Under the pieces are notes generated by a model. The model was not told the DNA's origin. It did no database searches and worked only from the letters and a program-made list of their open reading frames with translations. From the NCBI GenBank assembly GCA_021904315.1, contig CM038912.1:12363061-12427060 (forward strand): a stretch of 64,000 nt of DNA, given 5' to 3'. Of the stretch, positions 37,140 to 49,114 are shown piece after piece (position 1 is the stretch's first letter; each line of letters begins with the position of its first letter). This DNA is from Sphagnum magellanicum (taxonomy: Eukaryota; Streptophyta; Sphagnopsida; Sphagnales; Sphagnaceae). Made by a program: the position numbers and the translations under genes.

Positions 37140-37660
37140 TTTTTTATTGCCCAACCTACTTGTGCCACATGTCCATATCATATTCTCGCAAATTTTTAAG
37201 GTTAGGAATTAGTTTGGAGGCCTTGTATGGGCTTTGGCTATTGCCATGTGCCCATTTACTATTTGTCAATATTTTAGGGTTTTGGAATTTGTAGTTTCTA
37301 ATGGCCAAATCAATTATTGCCATGTGTCACTTTGAATTTTGTTCAATTTTAAAATGTAATATGTATGGACCAGGTGTTACCACATGTCCATCCCACATTC
37401 AACCAAACTTTTTTGGGTTGAATTTAAAGGTTTTTTATGAATTAATCCTATACTACCATGTGTCCAACTCATGTTTACTTAAAGCTTTAGGGTTAAAGTC
37501 AAATGGATTAAGGCTACCTATGCATTAATTAACTTTTGCCATGTGTATAATCAATTACATAAACAAATGTTTAAGGTTATAGTTTTGGAGCTGCCCATGA
37601 GCTAATCAAATTTGCCACATGCCTAATTCAAAATTTGTGACATTTTTAATGTTTAGCTTA
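37140..37660 (+). repeat. Diverged tandem array of about 80-bp units, seven copies
   Basis: The phrase gccatgtgtcc or accacatgtcc recurs at about 37,153, 37,241, 37,319, 37,379, 37,455, 37,535 and 37,612. Spacings run from 60 to 88 bp. Intervening text shares tttaaggttagg-like blocks. Because the spacing is irregular, this may be an old satellite with indels. Confidence 0.55.
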
Positions 37661-38859
37661 TTAGGTTAACACAACCTATTGCCTAATCAATCATAAATTA
37701 TGGTTGATGGTTTATGGGGTTTGAAAGTTTAGGATCTAGTTTTAAGGTTGGGGTTCTAATTGTTTAATCTATGGGGTACAAATTTTATAACTTGATGAAC
37801 ATAGCCAAAACTAAAGACCATTTATTTAAAATAGCAAGGTGTAATAATTCACCATAGTGTGCATAAATTGCTTTCAACAAAAAATGCATACAAAGGTAAA
37901 TTATTAGTTTATTAGTTTGTAACAAAATTCACAACCTCAACAAAGAGGTTGTGAACCAACACTAACATTAAATTCAAAATGCATTTGTACAAAAATCAAT
38001 GTTTTTAAAATGTGCATTGCATATGGGGCTGTTAATCTAATTTCAATATCCTACCTTTTTCATCCCCAATGCCTACCTAGTTATAACCTTTGACCATTTC
38101 ATAAGCACCACAAATGCTAATCATCATCATGACCCAAAGACCCAAACTTGAATTAACAAAACAAGTTGTGAATGTAATTGAAAGTTGAAGCAAGCATGTG
38201 CAATCAAAATTAGTTGATTTAAAGATTTAAATTAGTCTTGAATCTCAACTCTTGACCCTCGCTATCTTCAAATCATTTGTTTCACACTATTTGCATTATC
38301 TTATCATTTTAAATTGAAAATATAGTGAAAATAAATAGATTATAATGATAATTGTGACATAATAGGATAGACTTTATTACAAAAAATAGGTTTGCTAACA
38401 ATATGTCTTGGAAGACATCGGGTTTAAGGTTCATATAAGTTCCAAGACATATTCTTAGATGAGATATATGTGAATGAAAGGGACCCCATCTAGACAACTA
38501 GAACTTTGAGGTCATTTGCAAAGGTGTTGAAAAATGTTGGCAAGTTGAAATAACTGGATAAACTTAATAGGAAATAGGCAACACATTTTGAGGTTGCACA
38601 AATACGTCAATCATGTTAAATTGGTAGGCTAGGTATTAAAATGCAAAGGAAAGCATAGAAGAGGATCTAAAATATGGGTGTCACTGGTGATGGTGAAGAA
38701 TGAACGTTATAAGAAGTGGGCCATTGCAAAATGAAGTGGCTTAAGGTGGGCTAGGGCAAAACGTTACAACCAAAACTAAGGCAAGGGAAGCCATATGCAA
38801 ATGAGGGCAAGGTAAGCATGGCTCAAACATGCTCCTAAGATGAGTGAGGAGTGTATGAG
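37661..38859. other. Gene-free stretch
   Basis: I see nothing recognisable here beyond AT-rich sequence with short simple repeats. Confidence 0.45.
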
Positions 38860-39420
38860 AGTGCAAGGGGAAATTTATGTGATTTCTAAGTGCACTCCCA
38901 CTTTGGGAATTAAAGCTCTACTAATGCATCCCCAAAACCTTTGAGACAAGTTTTGGGGACCAAATCATTTCCAAATCAAATTTTTTTTTTCATTGAGATA
39001 TGGGGATAAAATAATGTCTTTTTGCATAAGTTATGGCTATTTGAAGGGTTGATACAAAAGTTGTCAAAATTCATTAATTTATTTGGGGACATGTCACCAA
39101 ATAATATCCAATTATAAAAATTGATATAACTTTATTATTTTGTTTTGAAGGCTACAAAATAGTGTATTCACATGTTCAATTTGGTTGGGTAATGTAGATG
39201 TCGTGGGTTTCTAAAGTTATGGGACAACAAAGAAATTTCAATTTGAAGAAACAACTTTGGGTGTCTTAGGAAAATTGTCATTTTCCATGTAGGTGCCATA
39301 GTGAATCACAAAGTATCTTATATAAAGAGGAGGGTAGTGGCTCTTCCCAAGTTTGGGGCATGGTGAATATTGTGAGTTTATGTGAACTCAAAGCTAATGC
39401 ATGAACCAAAATATGTTATG
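38860..39420 (+). mobile_element. LTR-like repeat R2, third (most decayed) copy
   Basis: This segment shares with 54,470-55,300 and 56,600-57,500 the ordered blocks gtgcactcccactttggga, gttatgggacaacaaa, a gtcattttccatgt-like block and a TATA-like string followed by purine-rich sequence (cttatataaagaggagg). The TATA-like string suggests a promoter, as in an LTR. No internal retrotransposon sequence flanks it, so a solo LTR is the simplest reading. Confidence 0.5.
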
Positions 39421-40060
39421 GAATTACCTTAACCACCCAAGTTTTATTTAATGGTTTGTGCAATTTGATATGATTAAAAGTTCAAATTGAATAATCATCC
39501 TAATCTTATTTTTGAAGCATTAACTTATTTTGTTCACTTGTGAGGAACTAGGAAATATGTTTCGGAATTATGCATTATGTTACCAAAATTGGGACCAAAA
39601 AAAGAATTACCTTCAATATTATATGATAATCTTGGGGCGTGTCACAAATAAAAGGCATGCCAAGGGGATCCCTTTGATGACTAAGCATGGTAGATGGACT
39701 TATAATGATTTCACTTTCCTAACACTAGAAGAAAAGTGTTAAATTTTTATTGTAATTTGGGATTATAAATAAGTTGCAATCAACACCTGTGATTAAAAAT
39801 CTTTTAGTTGCATAAGTGAAGTTGCATCCAACATCTAATTGCAAATGATGACTCACCATGATGTCAACACATTTCACATGGATGATATATATGGTCAACA
39901 TATACAGTCTAATCTATTGTTATTCATATGTAATTTACAACTAATCCCCATATTTACAACCAAAATATAATCCCTTCACATATTATCATTTGGTGCAATC
40001 AAAAAAATTCATTTGGCATAATTGTAATATGCCATGTCGCATTTTTTTAAATAAAAATTT
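39421..40060. other. Gene-free stretch
   Basis: At 39,723 the sequence cactagaagaaaagtg resembles a CACTAG element end, but its partner end was not found. No gene is seen. Confidence 0.35.
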
Positions 40061-40780
40061 CAATTTATGTGGGTAAGTACAAGTAGGTAAAAAGTACGTA
40101 GATAGGTATAGGTAAATAAATAGGCAAGTACATTGGTAGGTAGGGAATATGTAGGTAAATAGATTAGCCTATAGGGTTAAATTTATTTATTGGCTCATCC
40201 CAAATGACATTTTTAAAAAATTGTTGTTTGTGTGTTTTCAATGTTTCAAGTGCACCTCTTTATATAGTCTATTGGATTGAAATCAAAGGTCAAAAAACAT
40301 GAGATAAATTTTATAGTCACAAACTAATTTGTGACTAAATTTTTTTATTTCATTTGTTTTCCCCCCCAAATGTTGCAAACTATAAATAAATGTGCACAAT
40401 AAATTTATTAACCCCAAATTAAAATAAAATCCTCCTAAAAAAACACCTATCTACCTAGGCCTTACCTACCTACCTACTTTAAACCTATTTTATTAACTAT
40501 CTACCTACTAAATTAACATACATATAGACCTATCTATTAGATAGCTATGTACCCACCTAACATATTGACCTATTTTCCTAACTTACCAATCTAATTAACA
40601 TAGGCACATAGATATAATTAACTTAAAGTACTACCTAGTAACTAATATATAGTCAAACCTATTACCTATTAATTTAACTTATTACCTACCAATTACTATT
40701 TAGCTTAGCCTATTAGCTATCAATCTAATTTATTATCTACTAATTAAGATAGCTTATTAATTGAAGTATCCTATGTTACA
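40061..40780 (+). repeat. Degenerate GGTA/CCTA simple-repeat region
   Basis: The left part (40,070-40,160) is built from gtaggta units and the right part (40,440-40,760) from ctaccta and ctattaac variants, so the two halves are roughly inverted. This tetranucleotide family also occurs at 44,940-45,060, 51,480-52,080, 52,240-52,340, 57,630-57,760, 59,690-59,880 and 63,430-63,950, which is unusual for one window. Confidence 0.75.
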
Positions 40781-41300
40781 TTTAGGTTAAGCCCAAATGG
40801 CATTTATGCATAGACTTAAATTAAACCTTGGCTAAACATTAGCCAAACTAAAATTTGGTTAAATGTTAGTTAAACATTAGTTAGTTAAAACTTGGGTAAA
40901 CTTTGGCTCAACAAAAAATTGGCTAAATTTGGTTCAACCTTGACTAAACAAAAATTTAGTTAAACCTTGGATACAAATTGACCAAACAAAAATTTGGGTT
41001 AAACATTGGTTAAACCTTAACAAAAAAAAAAGAAAAAAAAAAACTAAACTTTGGTTAAACTAAAATTTGGCTTAACATTGGTTAAACATTAATTAAACCT
41101 TGGTTAAATCACAACTTGATTAAACATTAGCTAATCATTAGTTAATAAAAATTTTGGCTAAAATTTGGGTAACTATTGTTTAAACTTTAGCTAAATCAAA
41201 ATTTGACTAAATATTACTTAAACCAAAATTTGGTAAAATTGTGGTTAAACATTGGTTAAACATAAATTTAACTAAACCTTGGCTAAATTAAAATTCGTCA
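40781..41300 (+). repeat. Degenerate minisatellite of ttaaacattggttaaac type
   Basis: Units of about 11-25 bp with the core aaacnttggctaaac or aaatttggttaaac repeat more than twenty times with much variation. Nothing protein-coding is evident. The array lies just left of the LINE insertion, separated by about 240 bp of attaattat-rich DNA (41,300-41,540). Confidence 0.8.
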
Positions 41301-41540
41301 ATAATGAATAATTAATTAAAAAATATTCATTATTTATTAATTATACCTATTCATTATTAATTATCAAATACCTAATGATGAAATAATAGCTAATGATTTA
41401 TTAGTGATTAATGATATTTAATTATTATATAATTAAATAATATATTGAATATTAATTATCAAAATAATAATAATAATAATTATTAAATTAATTAACTTGT
41501 AAGTAACAATAGTTATACCTATTAAGTATAATATATAGTT

Positions 41541-44500
41541 TGATGTTTGGCTTATGCATTCGGAGTATTTGGCCTTGAATCCCGCGTGGCGATGAGCAAG
41601 GCTTCCCACTTGACTTGGCCATTTCAAATCAAACCCCCTTCCTCCTCGCCTCTACCCTTGCGTTGCTTGTGTGCTTGCGTGCGCTTCACCACCTACAATG
41701 TTACCTCTCTCTGACCTCTAGGGGAGCCGGCGTTGCTGGAGCATGGTGTAGGCCAACTTGTGCGTGAAGTGTTGCTGTCGGCTGATCTAGCCTTCTGTGG
41801 CATCCAGGAACACCACTGGTTGGGCTCTGGTGAGCTTAAGGCCGAGAGCTACTCCTTCCTTTACTTTAGCCACCGAGATTTGGCACACGAGGGTGTGGCG
41901 CTTGCGCTATCCCCTAACGTTGCTGGTAGCCTATTGGCCTAGCTAGCAGTGTCCCCTCGCTTCATGTGGGCTCAGTTGTAACTAGACAAGGGCCTTAAGC
42001 TCTGGGTTGTGGTGTGTGATGCCCCCACAAATTACAGTGGGGATCAGCCTAAGGACGCCTTCTATGAGGCCTTCTCTTCTATGGTTGTTGCCATTCCTGC
42101 TTGTGACCTGGTGTTCTGCCTGGGGGATTTTAATGTTCAAGTGGGATCCAATGCTTATAGGTGGGAAGGTGTGTTAGATGGTTTTAGCTCGCCTTCAACT
42201 GTGGGGCCCCCCACAAATAATGGCCTGCAGTTGCTCTCCTTCTACATGTCCCATCACCTCTCCGCCTGTCCTATCACCTCTTTGTGGTGATTTCCTATTT
42301 TGCCCAGCCAACCCACCAACAAGCAACCTTCATTCACCATAATGTTGTAGCTTGTAACACCACAATTGACCACATTTTGGTGTTGTGGTGCACCGCAACA
42401 ACATTAGGTCAGCTAGGGTCTACCCATCCTACTCCTTTTGTAGCACCTTGCACAGGCTTTTGGGCGGCTACTTACATCGATGCCTTTGCGCTACCCCTTG
42501 TTGTGTCTTAAGGTATAATGCCACTACAACACCTAGCTACTGCGTGACCCCCAGCAACGTGAAACTTTCCACATGGCCGTGAATAACCGCTTTGCCCTTC
42601 TATTTAAGTTGAAGTCTACTTTTTTTGAGGAACATTACGAGTTGGGTTGTGCTATTTTTTGCCACATGGCTGGGAGGTGTTAAGGTTTCAATTGCATTGG
42701 CACCAAGGTTGTGGCATGCTTAATGAGGGCACCCACTCCCTCTTCACTTGCCAAGCGCATGACGGCAGTTGCTGTTGCTGCACACCCCACATCCGCTGCC
42801 CGCACCAAGGTGCAAGCTTTTAAGCCTAGCGTGGTGGTAACTGTGTTAGCGGATGAAAGTCTAAACTGCGCAGTGGCGGGCTGGCCATTCAGGGCAAGGT
42901 GTAGGCTGGGCACTCTTTGAAGCATATCGCTTGGCTAAGCAGCTTACAAAATAGCACAGTGGTTGGCAGCTTGTTCGTTAGGCGCCCTTCTTTTCGTCCT
43001 CAAGCGTCCACTTAGAGGGCGTTGAGGCCAAGGCAAAGGAGGCACGCACCTTCCTAAAACAATTTTATAATTGCGCTCCCTTAATTGCCTTGCTGTTTGC
43101 GAACCCCCCACCTACTCTCCTCAACCCCCTAAGCCTCCCCATGAGCTCCCTCTCACTAGGTTTTTTCCCTCTGGGGGGCCTCACCCTTACCAACCTCCAA
43201 TTTGCCCAATGCTTGTTGCATCTACTAACCCCCTGTTGTTCGTTGAGGTTGTAGCTGCGTTGCGCTCCCTTAGGAACAATAAGGCCCCTGGGGTGGATGG
43301 CGTTACGGCAAAACTCTTAAAGTCTAAAGGGCCTAATGCACTGCAGTGGCTGCATTTGTTGATCATTGCGATGTGGGACTCTAGGGTGGCACCCTCCCAG
43401 TGGAAGCGTGCTGGCATCGTGCCATTGCACAAGGGTCACTAACACATCATGGCTAACTACCATGGCATTAACCTATTGGATGTTTGCGGCAAGGTGTACA
43501 CTGTCGTGCTGCACCAGTGCATGTAGCTCGTTGTGGAAGCAATCTTAGGCAAGTTGCAAATGGGCTTTCGTTAAGCTCATGCCACCACTAATGCCACCTA
43601 GGTGCTCTGCAACCTCATTGAGTGGAGCATCACCTTGCAGCGCCCCCTTTTCTTCTATTTTGTTGACCTCAAGAAGGCATATGACAACATAAATAGGGAG
43701 GCCCTATGGTTTGCTATTGTGCAATAGGGCATTCCTAACAAGTTGGTGGGGTTGTTGGCAGACATGCATCGAGGAACTCCCGCCACAGTTAAGGCCTTTG
43801 GGGCTAAATTAGCGATGTTTTACATCCATGGTGGGGTCCACCAAGGTTGTAACATAACGACAACCGTTTTTAACCTCTATCTAGATTTTATTACCAAGCG
43901 AGCATCAGCTGCACTGGGCACTGAAGTGGGGGTCAAGGTGACCTTCAAGCACGTCGACAAGCAACTTTTTGCTAATGCCTAGTAGATGGACTCCATCACC
44001 TGAATTAGGTTGTTGTTTTATGCAAACAACATGGTGTTAATTGCGGAGTCTGCAGACTAGGTGATGGCTGCCCTGTAGCGACTGGAGGTAAAAACGCAAC
44101 AATGGGAGTTGACCATCAGTGTGCCCAAAACTAAACTCATGTGCATGTGTGCCAAGGGCAAGGCACCACCCCTCCTTGCCGTGGCCTTGCAGGGGGAGGT
44201 GGTGGAGTGGGTTTTTAAGTTCAAGTATTTGGACACCTTAGTGTCCTCCTCTGGGGACATTCTGGCTGAAGTGCAAGTTAGGGTGATGAAAGCTATTGAC
44301 ACGTTTGCTTTGTTCAAGCCCATCATGTTTAACAAGGTAATTAGTTTGGGCAGTCGAATGTTGTTCTATATGGTATTCATTCCCCCTACCTTTACATTTG
44401 GGTGTGAGTGTTTGGCCCTAAAGCCAGCCATGGCCAGCCATTTTAAGGCCACACACATGTTTTTCCTGCGTTTTATGTTGGGGTCAACTTGCTAGACAAA

Positions 44501-44908
44501 ATCCGCAATGTTGAGATTTTGTGGCGTTACGACATGTTGTCCATTGCAGATACTATCAGCCAACAACGGATGCGATGGCTAGGTCACTTGGCCCGCATGG
44601 AGCCTAGCAGGTTGCCCAAGTAGATTATTCAGGGCAAACTTCCTGAAGGCAAGAGGGGTTGGGGGAGGCCTCCAACATCTATCCAGAAGGGGTATAGGGA
44701 TGATGTTGTTTCCATGTCCACAATGGGGGGTGGACACTTCCATGCAACCAGGGAAGGCTGGACGTTTTGGAACAACACTTAGGACAGGGCAGTTTGGAAA
44801 GGCCTGATCAACGCAACGTGGGCCACTATAGCAAGCTTCGACCAGCGGGTGCTATAGGGTGCATTTTGCTCCTTGATGGGCACCCAATTGTAATTGATTG
44901 ATTGATTG
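41541..44908 (+). mobile_element. RTE-like LINE, near full length, inactive
   Basis: A G/C-rich island of about 3.37 kb encodes one polyprotein in order: an AP endonuclease with FCLGDFNVQVG (about 42,111-42,143) and DHILV, then RT blocks NNKAPGVDGV (about 43,275), NYHGINLL, MGFR, FVDLKKAYDNINREAL (about 43,656-43,703), GVHQGC, FYANNMVLIAESAD (about 44,016-44,057), and a C-terminal RMRWLGHLARM (about 44,568-44,600). The single APE+RT ORF, the total size and the 3' tail of ttga units (44,893-44,910) fit the RTE clade. The 8-mer atatagtt occurs at 41,533-41,540 and 44,909-44,916, a likely target duplication. At least three frameshifts and thirteen in-frame stops in the RT half disable it, and YADD has become YANN. 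The segment 42,600-43,050 could not be placed in the ORF. RTE versus a related clade was not tested phylogenetically. Confidence 0.85.
43071..44857 (+). pseudogene. Reverse transcriptase region of the LINE, with TAG-dominated stops
   Basis: From 43,071 to about 44,490 one plus frame holds all RT blocks, broken only by stop codons at 43,440 (TAA), 43,524, 43,572 (TAA), 43,599, 43,725, 43,980, 43,983, 44,001 (TGA), 44,058 and 44,076. After one frameshift near 44,490 it continues with stops at 44,621, 44,780 and 44,855. All sites not marked are TAG, so ten of thirteen are TAG. Several fall where Gln is plausible. The pattern is what C-to-T change at methylated CAG (CHG) sites would produce. No restored protein is implied. 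Confidence 0.85.
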
Positions 44909-44929
44909 ATATAGTTAATATTTAATAAT

Positions 44930-45322
44930 CTTGTTTTCTTATGTACCTAACTTGCTTACCTAAAATTAATTTAACTTAACTATCTATTTACATACCTACC
45001 TACTTACCTATTCATCTACCTATTTACTTAATTACTTTATTAACTTACCTAACCCACCCATAATATATGCAAAATGTATACTTAACATGCTTTAAATACA
45101 AAATAGTTTATAAATATGTTTTAATATAATTCAAAACACCATAATATACATCAAAAGTATATGTACACCACAAAGAAATAACCAAGTTGCAACTAGTTTT
45201 GCAAGCTCTATTTTCCAAATTGACTAACAACATGACAAATTGATTGATTGTGCATGTTGAATCCAACTTTCATGAATTCAAAAAAATATTAAAAACATTT
45301 TTTAATACAAATTGTTCAGGTA
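44930..45322. repeat. CCTA simple repeat and AT-rich flank
   Basis: 44,945-45,060 consists of ctaccta and cttaccta variants. The rest to 45,322 is AT-rich with no gene. Confidence 0.6.
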
Positions 45323-46300
45323 TTAGTGTGGCACCTTATGTAATTCTACACAAGGTTTGATTAATGTTCTACAAAATAAATAAATAAAGCACCATTTGCT
45401 GTTGTAAATGACTAAAAGTAGGCTAGCAATGGGTATTAATTCTTGATTCCTTAAAGTTGCAGCTTCAAATTCAGTCAGGGATGACAAAACATACAATTTT
45501 AAATAAATATATATATAGAATTGATCATGAAGGACACAAATTACATAGTGCACAAAATTGCACATGGTTTCATATATAAATAGGTTTTGAAGAAAGCTTG
45601 TTAAGAGATATTCAAAGAAGATGTGAAATATCCCATAAAAAGTTCTACATATATAATGTTATTGTTATTGCTAGGAAGTAAGGTACTATAGGTACTAATT
45701 CTTGCTTCTATGGGTTCAAATTCAAAGGGAAATGATTAGAACATTCAACATTTTGTCCTTAAAACAAGACAAGTACTGATGGTGGAAGACAAAGAACTGC
45801 ACAATGTGCAAAAACACGCATTAGTCTACAGAAAGACTTTGCACAAAGCTTGTTAAGAGATAGTTAGTATTTAGAATATCTCAACATTTAAAAAGAAAAT
45901 ATGACAAGTATTGAAGGTGAAGGACAAGAAATGTACAATGTCAAAATCATGCAAATAGGCTCTAGACAAAGCCCATAAGGCAAATTTAGTATTTAGAGCA
46001 GCTCCACCCATGCTGAACATGTGACAATATTTCTGACATACTGAAACTGTAAAAAATGAAACTGATACTGAAAAAGTTAAGAGACTAATACTAATAGCAC
46101 AACCCACCTGGACCAATGAAACCACGTAGCTGCCAATCACCAGTAGGGCCTTTGCTGGGCCATTCACCAGCCTCAGCATCATGTGCAAAATGCTAGGCCA
46201 AAGCCATTTTTGCTCATCCAAACGGACACAAAATGCCCAATGGACAGAACCACGCATCAATCTATAAATAAACTTCAGGGATATTTAGTATCTAGCATTT
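45323..46300 (+). repeat. Diverged tandem units, about 135-250 bp
   Basis: Shared blocks recur in order: a gggttcaaattcaaag-like phrase (45,465 and 45,705), gacaagtactgatggt or a variant with aaggacaagaaatgtacaat (45,767 and 45,902), and aaagcttgttaagagata (45,592 and 45,846). A last partial unit near 46,200-46,300 has acaaaatgcccaatggac and tatttagtatctag. The copies differ widely, so the exact unit length is unclear. No coding function is proposed. Confidence 0.5.
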
Positions 46301-46499
46301 CCCCTATTTAGTGTCTCCCATCAATCTTCTATTGTTGGTCGGTGAAGAAGAGAAAGTCAACAAGAAATGGAGATGTGAGTCACTGATTTTCAGCAAGCAA
46401 GAAAAATGTGAATGGACTAAACTTGGCGAACCTACTTCCATAATTGGTCAAGTAGTCTTATCAATCAACAAGCAATCAACTATGAGACAAGCACACTTT

Positions 46500-46790
46500 T
46501 TCCCAAACTGGCCTGTTTTCAATAGGTGTAGGGTAAAGCCCTAGGATGGGGGCATTCTCAAAATAAGGGGCCCTAGGATGAGGCAATAGGCAGCTGAGTC
46601 CGGGCGTGCATTTTGGGAATTGTCCCCCACCCATGGGCTTTAAGTATGTATTGTAAAGCACAGGGTAATACTTATCATGAACAAAAAACGTATGTTGATC
46701 ATGAGGCATATGAATGGGAGGGATATCAGGCCTACTCCTCAATAGTGGGACGGTTCTTACACCTATAAGTAGGCATAATAGGGTTTCACA
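46500..46790 (-). repeat. Dispersed repeat R1, minus-strand copy
   Basis: Reverse complement of this segment matches 12,690-12,930 block by block: a taggcat phrase, cctcatgat, gctttac, attcccaaaatg, cctagggcccctta and ggctttaccctacacctat. The conserved terminal phrase ttaccctac may be the element end. No gene is seen. Confidence 0.6.
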
Positions 46791-47585
46791 TTAGTCATCT
46801 ATCAAATTGTAATATTAATGAGAAATATTTGCCACAATCAACATCACCTATTTTACATTGTAAATGAAACCATAGACTTTATCTCACACATGTGGCATGA
46901 GCTGAGGCATAGCCTACTATGTATAAGAAAAACCATATTCTGTTTAAGTGATGTTGAGTTCTGAAAAAATTGAGCACATGAAGTTTGAATTCTCTTGCAA
47001 TGAAAGCCAGTGTTCTAGGACGTTTAAAGCATCCCCCACTACAGCACTTCACGCAATAATCTTTGGATGAAGAATAATAAATGTAATGCCAGTTTGGGGC
47101 AGCAAAATAGTGTTGGTTCAACATTTGTGCACAACATATTGGGCCTAGGTGAAGGCAATGCACAATCTAACATTTCCAATGTTTTTGGGCAAAATTTTGC
47201 CATTTTTTTGACAAAGAAATTGGGAAATATTTGGAAATATCTGTTTGTGAAGTGAAAATTTTAATTGAGTAATTTTGTTATTTTTTGGTTAAATTTCACC
47301 AAAATTTCAATATGGAAAAATGAAAACAAAAAAACAGTGGACACTTTCAATTGATTGATCAGATGGATGGATTGGTCCAAATGATTTATTATTTAGTAGT
47401 CTCCCACTTGTATAGTCGGGCCTACCATGTTTATGGGTGGGTGGGGCATGGGAAATGTTAAGTCAAGCATCTTGGATGTGAGAGGTGCAAATTTTGGGTA
47501 TGGGTGGAGTTTGCTTTTAATAGAGTGTGAATTTTGATCAACTTACACGAGGTGTGTACATTGGAGCCAGTGTGAACCAACAGCC
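46791..47585. other. Gene-free stretch
   Basis: Short frames occur on both strands, but I recognise nothing. Confidence 0.4.
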
Positions 47586-47795
47586 ACCAACACATGGGAC
47601 TCATGTTATGACTCAGTTGTGGATGAGCCATGTTGGGTTTCACCTTAGAAACCAGCACATGGGACTCATGTTATGACTCAGTTGTGGATGAGCCATGTTG
47701 GGTTTCACCTTAGAAACCAGCACATGGGACTCGTGTTATGACTCAGTTGTGGATGAACCTCAATTACGTGAGCATGTTGGGTTTCACCCTAGTAA
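47586..47795 (+). repeat. 65-bp tandem repeat, three copies, nearly identical
   Basis: The phrase cacatgggactcatgttatg starts at 47,591, 47,656 and 47,721, exactly 65 bp apart. The second copy is nearly perfect. The third has one substitution (tcgtg), and a short insertion follows its ggatga. High identity implies a recent expansion. Confidence 0.95.
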
Positions 47796-49114
47796 CTGGC
47801 CCCCCTAAATTAGAATAGGTCATGTAGGTAGGTGGGTAGGATAATAGCTGACACTAGATAACTAGAGAGGAAAGATAATGGGTGTATACTAGGTAAGTAG
47901 ATGCATATAGATGGTTACGACATAGGTAAAGATTAGTAGGCATTTAGTAGGTACCTAAAACTTAAAAACACAAACACAAACAAAAAAACAAAAACCTGAA
48001 CTAACCATTTATGGTCAGTTAGAGAACTTGAACCAAATGAAAAAGTGTTTTCTGTCCATGCACAGACCCTGTAGATTTTTCTTAGTGTATTTTTAGGACT
48101 ATTACTTACCTGAAATCCCGAAGGTACAGTCAGACAGAAATGCACAAGGTGCAGTCAGGTTTTTTTTTTTCATTTTTTTTTTTCATCTTTTAGTCATCAT
48201 TTTCTTTACTTCCTCTTTTAAGAAAAAAAAGTCCTTGTTTTGTCTTCTCATTATTCAAACGTATCTCCTTGAAAAATCCACTACTGAAATGTGATTTGTC
48301 TCATTTTGTCTTTGTGATCATTAATTTATAATTTTAATTTATAATCATAATTTCATTTTATAAATTTATAAAATTTGATTAATAGCCAGATTTGATTATA
48401 TATTAAAGGACCAATCTAGAGTTTTTTTTAACATATTCCTACAAGAAATCTCCATTTTGGCTACTAAAATGTGAATTTTCTCATTGTGCATTACTCATCA
48501 TTCAAACTTACTCCTTGTTAGATTCGCTTTCCATTTAGCAAAATGACATGAGGCAAAAACAAAGCCTAAAGAAAAATGGAAAGATGGAAAAATGTTGAAA
48601 GAAAAATTCACTATGATCTTTACGTAGGTGAAGGTGCAGTTAGAAAGTTTGAATCAAAGTTTTTTTTTCATGCTTTTTAACTCTTAATTTTTTTATATAT
48701 CTCCCTACCTACCAAGTTCACCCACCTACTTTGTTTTTTTTTTTTAATGCTTATAAACCCTAAACCCCAAACTTGCCATAGGCCATTGTCACTATTGCAC
48801 CATCTGTTGTTGTGGTTGTTGCATGGGAGTGCTCTCAGGTGAAGGAGGCATTGTGAGGTGAAGTTGTGCATGAGAGGAGCGAAGGAGCAACATTGCTACA
48901 GGGGAAGCATGGATCATTGTTATGGGGGAGTAGGGAGCATTGCTGCTTGTTACTAGGGGGGAAGTAGGAAAACATTACTACTTCAAGAGTGTTGTTGCAA
49001 GCAAAGTGAGGCTACAGGAGGAGTGGGGCTACCAAAGGAGCAAAGTGAAGCTACGAAAAGAATGGTGTTGCGAGAAAAACGTTGCTAAAATAAGTTTGTT
49101 AGAGCACATTCTTT
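47796..49114. other. Gene-free stretch
   Basis: This stretch is AT-rich with homopolymer T runs and a short ggtaggtgggtagg tract near 47,826. Two blocks starting near 48,240 and 48,480 share ctcattattcaaacgtatct-type phrases, so a diverged repeat of about 240 bp is possible. No gene is seen. Confidence 0.4.

Noticed and set aside
43440..44857. TAG read as glutamine (altered genetic code)
   Set aside because: The intact nuclear genes here use the standard code, and the same LINE also has frameshifts and a mutated catalytic motif. Decay by C-to-T change explains the stops better.
47586..47795. CRISPR-like array (regular 65-bp repeats)
   Set aside because: The repeats are contiguous without spacers, in a plant nuclear setting. 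It is an ordinary tandem repeat.
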